From Alteromonas sp. LMIT006 (GTDB lineage: Bacteria; Pseudomonadota; Gammaproteobacteria; Enterobacterales; Alteromonadaceae), in NCBI RefSeq assembly GCF_024300645.1, contig NZ_CP101291.1, positions 868,001 to 932,000 on the forward strand: a DNA stretch of 64,000 nucleotides. Direction: 5' to 3'. The number at the start of each line of letters is the position of its first letter. Within the stretch, counting starts at the first letter, position 1. The translations under genes and the position numbers were made by a program. This document shows, one piece after another, positions 57,802 to 64,000 of the stretch. The notes below the pieces were generated by a model. The model saw only the letters and a list, made by a program, of their open reading frames with translations, made no database searches and was not told the DNA's origin.

Positions 57802-58261
57802 ATGAATAAAATCACTTTCCTTGCCTTGCCTTGCCTTGCTTAGCCTAATCTTCAGCTCTAGCTCATCAGCCCAGTTCGTTGCCTATGACGACTCCAACTA
57901 TTACTTAAGTCATTTGCATCAACAAAATATTTATTACCAGATAGATGGGAATAACGAAGGGTTCAATCAAAACTCAAGAGAATTAGAATTAACCTTAGGA
58001 GAAATTTGTCGCAAAAAAGCTAGGGAGAAGTGGCTAGAGTGCACAAAGCGTGTTAGCGGTGTTTTATTAAATTATACACTTTCAAACTCTGTAATGGCTT
58101 ACGGTGCTACATTAATGCTAACGGGCGTAGGAAGTGCTGTTGGTAGTACAATTGTTGCGTATGGTGCAATTATGACGGGAATTGGAGCTTATTACCACAG
58201 CATAGAAACAAAAAGATGTGATGTAGAAAAAGAAAATATGATAGACGGGTGTTCATCATGA
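57802..58261 (+). CDS. Exported glycine-zipper protein with a frame-breaking CCTTG repeat; possibly phase-variable
   Basis: ATG 57802 has AAGGA at 57792-57796, five bases upstream, but as written reads MNKITFLALPCLA and stops at 57841. The long frame (from TTG 57821 or any other entry) reads on to 58261. Adding one CCTTG unit to the four at 57819-57838 joins the two frames. The result is a complete signal peptide ending SSSSSA before QFVAYDD. The mature part (about 125 residues) has four cysteines (GEIC, LEC, KRC, DGC), a charged helix and a hydrophobic glycine-spaced segment (GATLMLTGVGSAVG, GAIMTGIGAYY) that could form a membrane hairpin. The TTG alone has no ribosome site. No family is recognised. 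An assembly slip is the main alternative. Confidence 0.65.
57819..57839 (+). repeat. Four tandem CCTTG units in a signal-peptide coding region
   Basis: CCTTG is repeated at 57819, 57824, 57829 and 57834, with one more matching base (57839). Reading-frame arithmetic: four units give a stop at 57841; five or two units would bring ATG 57802 into frame with the downstream gene. The location within the leader peptide resembles the CTCTT repeats of neisserial opa genes. Four units is a low number for rapid slippage. Confidence 0.75.
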
Positions 58262-59385
58262 TTAAATCAATAAACATTAGCCTCAAAAATATAATTATAG
58301 TCATTATGCTCCCATTACTGGTTCAAGCAGGCTTTGACATTTTCACTGAAATGGATGCGGCGCATTGGGATACTGGGCGGTATTTTATGGTTTTTGTAGG
58401 AGGCGTGTTTGTATATCTGACCTATGAAAGAATTAAACCCTTTAAAAGTGTTGTTGGAAAAATATGTTTGGAAGTTTTTTTTAAAAACCAAATCCTAATT
58501 ATTGTGATCATGATAAACGTAAGTAATTACATAAGGATGGCAAGCGATGTAAGTTACCATCAAACTGTTCAAGAACCAGATGTTGAAACTGCAAACTCTG
58601 CAAATACGAACACCTCAGGTTTAAATTCGCTGCCACAGTCAGAATTAACCGCCCCTAAAATCATGGAAAAGTCAGATCATGATGCAAAACGATTTTTAGC
58701 ATCCAACACTGTCAGTCAACTTCAATCATTCCATGAAAAAGTAAAAGCTGTAATGGCAAATAATAATGTAAGTACTCAATCTTTGACAAAAGAGCAAGAG
58801 ATGCATTTGATGAACATTGGTATGCAACTTGCCCAATATGCTCAGAGCAAACAATGGGAAGCGTTTGAAAAAGTAGTGCTGGCTGAATCTGGTGATGTTG
58901 ATACCTTAACAGCACTGACCAATGCAGCTATCGCATTAAGTGCGCCAGTTGATATGATCGAAAATTTTGTGAATCAAGGTGCGCAGATATTCCCTACCTC
59001 AACTTTACATGCACTTTCACAAGGAAGGATAGAGTTTGTAAAGCAGTTGGAGAATTTTGGTGTAAACCTAGTGGATGACTCGAGTGAGCTCCACGTACTA
59101 GATATGGCGATGATGATGCCGATGCCAGCAGAAAGTTTTGAGTTTTTGTTGGATAAGTCTTTTGATTTAATGTCATATAAACCCTCCATGGGTATCGACA
59201 CTCTAGGTATTGCTATTGTGAATGCGCCAATAAATCCAACAGCATCTCCACGAATCGTGCAATCTTTATTAACAAAAGGCGCGGAATTGAATAGTCATCA
59301 TATAGAACTATTGCAGAGATTATCTAAGGATAGGCCAGATATACACACAAAAATTGTAAAATTGTTACCAGTTCTGGGGACTTGA
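58258..59385 (+). CDS. Membrane protein with three N-terminal helices and ankyrin-like repeats, unrecognised
   Basis: The 375-residue product starts at ATG 58258, overlapping the previous stop by ATGA, so translation is probably coupled. Residues 11-26, 42-56 and about 78-92 are hydrophobic and likely span the membrane. Residues 95-150 form a polar linker (QEPDVETANSANTNTSG). From about 190 onward helical pairs resemble degenerate ankyrin repeats: APVDMIENFVNQGAQ, GRIEFVKQLENFGVNLV, ESFEFLLDKSFDL, RIVQSLLTKGAELN. A GTG at 58249 is also in frame. Base composition is AT-rich, unlike rpoC and rpsL. By analogy with other ankyrin-repeat neighbours it might protect against or anchor the first product, but there is no direct evidence. 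Confidence 0.72.
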   Translation: MIKSINISLKNIIIVIMLPLLVQAGFDIFTEMDAAHWDTGRYFMVFVGGVFVYLTYERIKPFKSVVGKICLEVFFKNQILIIVIMINVSNYIRMASDVSYHQTVQEPDVETANSANTNTSGLNSLPQSELTAPKIMEKSDHDAKRFLASNTVSQLQSFHEKVKAVMANNNVSTQSLTKEQEMHLMNIGMQLAQYAQSKQWEAFEKVVLAESGDVDTLTALTNAAIALSAPVDMIENFVNQGAQIFPTSTLHALSQGRIEFVKQLENFGVNLVDDSSELHVLDMAMMMPMPAESFEFLLDKSFDLMSYKPSMGIDTLGIAIVNAPINPTASPRIVQSLLTKGAELNSHHIELLQRLSKDRPDIHTKIVKLLPVLGT

Positions 59386-59389
59386 GTTT

Positions 59390-59426
59390 AATAAATATGA
59401 AACGCACCTTTGGGTGCGTTTTTTTT
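59390..59426 (+). terminator. Terminator, copy 2 of the 37-base direct repeat
   Basis: This matches 57675-57711 in 36 of 37 bases: AACGCACC, loop TTTG, GGTGCGTT and eight T residues. It follows the cassette's second gene by four bases. Confidence 0.9.
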
Positions 59427-59460
59427 CGTGTTGATAATCAGGTAAGGATGGTTAAACAAC

Positions 59461-59489
59461 TTGACTTTATTCTCATTCACCTTCATAAT
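59461..59489 (+). promoter_or_regulatory. Promoter of the rpsL-rpsG-fusA-tuf operon
   Basis: TTGACT (59461-59466), a 17-base spacer and CATAAT (59484-59489), followed by TTCGCGTCCTT. The discriminator GCGTCC is shared with the trpT and rplK promoters. The leader to rpsL is about 135 bases and holds no gene. Confidence 0.75.
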
Positions 59490-59628
59490 TTCGCGTCCTT
59501 AAATTAGGCGATGTTCTCGCTAAACCTTAAGAAAGACAGAGTTTTTGCTGGAATACGAGCATATTTCACAAAAACGACACGTTGGTAATGTATAAACATT
59601 GCCGTATTTTTATTTACTCAGGAGCTAG

Positions 59629-60006
<378 letters not shown>

Positions 60007-60082
60007 CGGTTCTCCGTTAGTAAGGCCAAACATTAATATTTAATGAGTTTTGGGAAATCCCTGAATTCTACGGAGAATTAAG

Positions 60083-60553
60083 ATGCCAAGAAGAAGAGTC
60101 GTAGGACAACGCAAAATCCTACCTGATCCTAAGTTCAAATCAGAACTACTTGCAAAATTCATGAACGTCGTCATGTTAGACGGCAAAAAATCAACAGCTG
60201 AGAAAATCGTTTACGGTGCGCTTGATATTGTTGCTGAAAAAACTGGCAAAGCACACTTAGATGTATTTGAAGATGCACTAGAGAACATCCGTCCAACGGT
60301 CGAGGTTAAATCTCGTCGTGTAGGTGGTTCTACGTACCAAGTACCTGTAGAAGTTCGCCCAGTACGTCGTAATGCACTAGGTATGCGTTGGTTAGTAGAA
60401 GCGTCTCGTAAACGCGGTGAGAAATCAATGGCTCAGCGCTTAGCGGCAGAAATGCTCGATGCCTCTGAGAACAAAGGTTCTGCGGTTAAGAAACGTGAAG
60501 ACGTACACCGCATGGCTGAAGCGAACAAAGCGTTCGCACATTACCGCTGGTAA
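60083..60553 (+). CDS. rpsG: 30S ribosomal protein S7
   Basis: S7 nucleates assembly of the 30S head and in E. coli represses the str operon by binding between rpsL and rpsG. The 156-residue protein has [36 protein letters not shown] and [16 protein letters not shown]. The 76-base rpsL-rpsG gap could hold a short S7-binding structure. CGGAGAATTAAG precedes the ATG. Confidence 0.98.
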   Translation: MPRRRVVGQRKILPDPKFKSELLAKFMNVVMLDGKKSTAEKIVYGALDIVAEKTGKAHLDVFEDALENIRPTVEVKSRRVGGSTYQVPVEVRPVRRNALGMRWLVEASRKRGEKSMAQRLAAEMLDASENKGSAVKKREDVHRMAEANKAFAHYRW

Positions 60554-60589
60554 GCTGGTAATAACCAACCTAGGGAATAAGAGGACTAT

Positions 60590-62692
60590 ATGGCTCGTCA
60601 GACTCCGATCGAACGCTATCGTAATATTGGGATTTGTGCGCACGTTGATGCGGGCAAAACCACCACGACTGAGCGTGTTTTGTTCTACACTGGTCTATCT
60701 CATAAAATTGGTGAAGTGCACGATGGTGCCGCTACTATGGATTGGATGGAACAGGAACAAGAGCGGGGCATTACCATTACCTCTGCTGCAACGACTTGCT
60801 TTTGGGCAGGTATGGAGCAGCAGTTCCCACAACACCGCATCAACATTATTGATACGCCAGGGCACGTTGACTTCACCATTGAAGTAGAACGTTCACTGCG
60901 CGTATTAGATGGTGCGGTTGTCGTATTCTGTGGTTCTTCAGGTGTTGAACCACAATCTGAAACGGTATGGCGTCAAGCTGACAAATACGAAGTGCCACGC
61001 ATGGTATTTGTCAACAAGATGGACCGAGCCGGAGCAGACTTTATGCGTGTTGTCGGTCAAATCCGCAAACGCTTAGGCGCGCAATGTGTGCCAATTCAAT
61101 TGAACATGGGCGCAGAAGAAAACTTCGTCGGTGTCATTGATTTGATCAAAATGAAAGCCATCAACTGGAATCCAGATGATCAGGGTATGACCTTTACCTA
61201 TGATGAGATCCCAGAAGAATATCAGCTTGAAGCAGAAGAACTTCGCACTGAATTAGTGGAAGCTGCGGCGGAAGCCAATGAAGAGTTGATGGACAAATAT
61301 CTAGAGGGTGAAGAACTCTCTGAAAGTGAAATCAAAGCGGCGTTAAGACAAAGAACAATTAATAATGAAATCGTCTTAGCTACGTGTGGTTCTGCATTCA
61401 AAAACAAAGGCGTGCAAGCCGTGCTTGATGCCGTCGTCGAATATTTACCTTCACCTACCGAAGTCAAAGCGATTACCGGTATATTGGACGACAAAGACGA
61501 AACTGAAGCGTCTCGCGAATCAGACGACAAAGCGCCTTTCTCTGCGTTGGCGTTCAAAATTGCAACCGATCCGTATGTCGGTACCCTAACCTTTTTCCGC
61601 GTATATTCTGGTGTCGTCAACACTGGTGATACCGTGTATAACCCAGTAAAAGGTAAGCGCGAACGTTTTGGCCGCATTGTACAAATGCATGCAAACGATC
61701 GCGAGGAGCTTAAAGAAGTCCGCGCGGGGGACATCGCAGCAGCGATTGGTCTTAAAGACGTGACCACGGGTGATACCTTATGTGACCCAAGCAATATCAT
61801 TACGCTTGAGCGTATGGAATTCCCTGATCCGGTTATTTCGATTGCAGTAGAACCTCGTTCAAAACCCGACCAAGAAAAGATGGGTATTGCGCTATCGAAA
61901 TTGGCGGCAGAAGATCCGTCGTTCCGCGTGCACACTGATGAAGAATCTGGCCAAACCATCATATCTGGTATGGGTGAATTGCATTTAGACATCATTGTTG
62001 ACCGCATGAAGCGCGAGTTCAGTGTCGAATGTAATGTTGGTAAGCCGCAAGTTGCTTACCGTGAAACCATTCGTTCAACGGTTGAAGTCGAAGGTAAATT
62101 TGTACGTCAATCTGGCGGTAAAGGTCAATTCGGTCATGTGTGGTTGCGTTTAGAGCCACAAGAAGAAGGTGCAGGCTATGAATTCGTTAATGAAATCGTT
62201 GGCGGTGTTGTACCAAAAGAATACATTCCAGCGGTAGATAAAGGTTGCCAAGAACAGATGCAATCGGGCGTATTAGCTGGTTATCCCATGTTAGACGTAA
62301 AAGTCACATTGTATGATGGTTCATATCACGATGTTGACAGTTCTGAGATGGCGTTTAAAATTGCAGGCTCTATGGGCTTCAAAAAAGGTGCACTTGATGC
62401 ATCTCCAGTGCTCCTAGAACCAGTAATGAAAGTCGAAGTAACCACTCCGGAAGAGTGGATGGGCGATGTGGTGGGTGACCTCAACCGTCGTCGCGGCTTG
62501 ATTGAAGGAATGGAAGATGGTGTTGCGGGGATTAAGATTGTCCGTGCTAAAGTGCCTCTTTCTGAAATGTTTGGGTATGCCACTGATTTGCGTTCAGCCA
62601 CGCAAGGACGTGCATCCTATTCGATGGAATTCTTTAATTATTCTGAGGCGGCATCGAATGTTGCTCAGGCGATTATCGAATCTCGTCAATAA
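60590..62692 (+). CDS. fusA: Elongation factor G
   Basis: EF-G drives ribosomal translocation with GTP and, with RRF, ribosome recycling. The 700-residue protein has G1 [14 protein letters not shown]3 DTPGHVDFT and G4 NKMDRAGA, then domains II-V with [18 protein letters not shown] and [25 protein letters not shown] precedes the ATG. It resembles the standard E. coli-type FusA1. Confidence 0.98.
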   Translation: MARQTPIERYRNIGICAHVDAGKTTTTERVLFYTGLSHKIGEVHDGAATMDWMEQEQERGITITSAATTCFWAGMEQQFPQHRINIIDTPGHVDFTIEVERSLRVLDGAVVVFCGSSGVEPQSETVWRQADKYEVPRMVFVNKMDRAGADFMRVVGQIRKRLGAQCVPIQLNMGAEENFVGVIDLIKMKAINWNPDDQGMTFTYDEIPEEYQLEAEELRTELVEAAAEANEELMDKYLEGEELSESEIKAALRQRTINNEIVLATCGSAFKNKGVQAVLDAVVEYLPSPTEVKAITGILDDKDETEASRESDDKAPFSALAFKIATDPYVGTLTFFRVYSGVVNTGDTVYNPVKGKRERFGRIVQMHANDREELKEVRAGDIAAAIGLKDVTTGDTLCDPSNIITLERMEFPDPVISIAVEPRSKPDQEKMGIALSKLAAEDPSFRVHTDEESGQTIISGMGELHLDIIVDRMKREFSVECNVGKPQVAYRETIRSTVEVEGKFVRQSGGKGQFGHVWLRLEPQEEGAGYEFVNEIVGGVVPKEYIPAVDKGCQEQMQSGVLAGYPMLDVKVTLYDGSYHDVDSSEMAFKIAGSMGFKKGALDASPVLLEPVMKVEVTTPEEWMGDVVGDLNRRRGLIEGMEDGVAGIKIVRAKVPLSEMFGYATDLRSATQGRASYSMEFFNYSEAASNVAQAIIESRQ

Positions 62693-62758
62693 TTTTTATT
62701 AGCAGGTTTGGTCCGGTCTTGTGTGGTCGGGCTTTTCAAAAAATTAGGAAACTTAGCA

Positions 62759-63946
62759 ATGGCAAAAGAAAAGTTTGAACGTACGAAACCGCACGTTAAC
62801 GTAGGTACAATCGGCCACGTTGACCACGGTAAAACGACATTAACCGCAGCGATCACTACTGTACTAGCAAAGACTTACGGTGGTTCAGCGCAAGCATTCG
62901 ATCAAATCGACAACGCTCCAGAAGAGCGTGAGCGTGGTATCACGATCGCAACTTCACACGTAGAATATGACACACCAACACGCCACTACGCGCACGTAGA
63001 CTGCCCAGGACACGCTGACTATGTTAAAAACATGATCACTGGTGCTGCACAGATGGACGGTGCGATTTTGGTGGTTGCGGCGACTGATGGCCCAATGCCA
63101 CAGACTCGTGAGCACATCCTATTAGGTCGTCAGGTTGGCGTACCTTACATCATCGTATTCATGAACAAGTGTGACATGGTTGACGATGAAGAATTATTAG
63201 AATTAGTCGAGATGGAAGTTCGTGAACTTCTTTCTGAATATGAATTCCCAGGTGACGACTTACCAGTTATCCAAGGTTCTGCATTAAAAGCGCTTGAAGG
63301 CGAAGCAGAATGGGAAGCGAAAATCATCGAACTAGGCGAAGCCTTAGATTCATACATCCCAGAGCCAGAGCGTGACATCGATAAGCCGTTCATCTTGCCA
63401 ATCGAAGATGTATTCTCAATCTCTGGTCGTGGTACTGTTGTAACCGGTCGTGTTGAGCAAGGTATCATCAAAGTTGGTGAAGAAGTCGAAATCGTTGGTA
63501 TCAAAGAGACTACGACTACTACTTGTACTGGTGTAGAGATGTTCCGTAAGCTGCTTGACGAAGGTCGTGCAGGTGAGAACGTTGGTGTTCTATTACGTGG
63601 TACTAAGCGTGATGAAGTTGAACGTGGTCAAGTATTGGCGAAACTGGTTGGTTCAATCAACCCACACACTAAGTTTGAAGCAGAAGTATACGTACTAAGC
63701 AAAGACGAAGGTGGCCGTCATACGCCATTCTTCAAAGGCTATCGTCCACAGTTCTACTTCCGTACGACTGACGTAACAGGTGCGGTAGAGCTACCTGAAG
63801 GCGTAGAGATGGTTATGCCAGGCGACAACTTGAAGTTTGTTGTTGAGCTTATTGCACCTATCGCGATGGACGAAGGTTTACGCTTCGCAATCCGTGAAGG
63901 TGGCCGTACAGTAGGTGCGGGCGTTGTTGCCAAGATTATTGACTAA
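62759..63946 (+). CDS. tuf: Elongation factor Tu
   Basis: EF-Tu delivers aminoacyl-tRNA to the ribosome. The 395-residue protein starts [27 protein letters not shown] and has [25 protein letters not shown] and [10 protein letters not shown]. Domains II and III end with GVVAKIID. Frame extends upstream to 62708, but MAKEKFER with TTAGGAAA upstream is the true start. Gammaproteobacteria often carry a second tuf elsewhere; it is not in this window. Confidence 0.98.
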   Translation: MAKEKFERTKPHVNVGTIGHVDHGKTTLTAAITTVLAKTYGGSAQAFDQIDNAPEERERGITIATSHVEYDTPTRHYAHVDCPGHADYVKNMITGAAQMDGAILVVAATDGPMPQTREHILLGRQVGVPYIIVFMNKCDMVDDEELLELVEMEVRELLSEYEFPGDDLPVIQGSALKALEGEAEWEAKIIELGEALDSYIPEPERDIDKPFILPIEDVFSISGRGTVVTGRVEQGIIKVGEEVEIVGIKETTTTTCTGVEMFRKLLDEGRAGENVGVLLRGTKRDEVERGQVLAKLVGSINPHTKFEAEVYVLSKDEGGRHTPFFKGYRPQFYFRTTDVTGAVELPEGVEMVMPGDNLKFVVELIAPIAMDEGLRFAIREGGRTVGAGVVAKIID

Positions 63947-63962
63947 TACATGTTAGTTATTG

Positions 63963-63989
63963 AAAAAGCTCGCTTCGGCGAGCTTTTTT
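63963..63989 (+). terminator. Rho-independent terminator after tuf
   Basis: AAAAAGCTCGC (63963-63973), loop TTCG, GCGAGCTTTTT (63978-63988) and a further T. A strong terminator ending the str operon. Confidence 0.93.
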
Positions 63990-64000
63990 GTATCTGGTGG

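Noticed and set aside
61222-62007. Long open frame of 261 codons on the minus strand within fusA
   Set aside because: It is antisense to an essential conserved gene, shows serine-rich composition typical of reverse-frame translation and has no ribosome site.

Overview
The window is a core-genome segment of a marine-type gammaproteobacterium, most like the Alteromonadales. Gene orders such as nnr-tsaE-amiB-mutL-miaA-hfq-hflX-hflK-hflC, trpT-secE-nusG-rplKAJL-rpoBC and rpsL-rpsG-fusA-tuf support this, as do an NhaD antiporter, a TcyP cystine carrier and an AbgT transporter. The genus cannot be fixed from the sequence alone. There is no rRNA, CRISPR array, insertion sequence or prophage. One tRNA gene (Trp, anticodon CCA) is present.

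Layout. 1-2279: zur (cut by the window edge), nudC, hemE. 2354-13285: queG, divergent from the cell-envelope, repair and RNA-modification superoperon nnr to hflC. 13441-20192: AbgT transporter, hemH, a DUF4112 gene with an unlisted 46-residue membrane protein, a TauE/DUF2237 pair, a UbiG methyltransferase of alphaproteobacterial character, a glutathione transferase and a PhnZ-like HD protein. 20189-31347: the DNA-ligase-associated repair set (ATP-dependent ligase, MBL-fold exonuclease, Lhr-type helicase, metallophosphoesterase). It is split by a maltooligosaccharide module (GPH symporter plus GH13 glucosidase), a ParD/RelE toxin-antitoxin pair and tcyP. 31507-37861: folM-aguA-aguB operon, divergent folE with a perfect 24-bp palindrome between them, lipocalin blc, a DinB-like protein and an OlsF-type lipid acyltransferase. 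37998-45444: pyrC-dbpA, MAPEG protein, nhaD with a structured leader, a RraA-like protein and an ABC exporter. 45602-63946: tRNA-Trp, secE, nusG, ribosomal proteins, RNA polymerase beta and beta', S12, S7, EF-G and EF-Tu.

The most unusual locus is an AT-rich two-gene cassette (57712-59389) lodged between rpoC and rpsL. It is bracketed by two copies (36 of 37 bases identical) of the rpoC terminator. Its first gene encodes an exported cysteine-containing glycine-zipper protein whose signal-peptide codons hold four tandem CCTTG units. With four units the gene is out of frame from its well-placed ATG. With five units (or two) it would read through. This is the arrangement of a slipped-strand phase switch and recalls the leader-peptide repeats of neisserial opa genes. 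The second gene overlaps the first by ATGA and encodes a three-helix membrane protein with ankyrin-like repeats. Neither product is recognised.

Other points of interest: the three main translation-apparatus promoters share a GCGTCC discriminator; an L10-type autoregulatory leader precedes rplJ; and several palindromes or nested hairpins mark unassigned regulatory sites.
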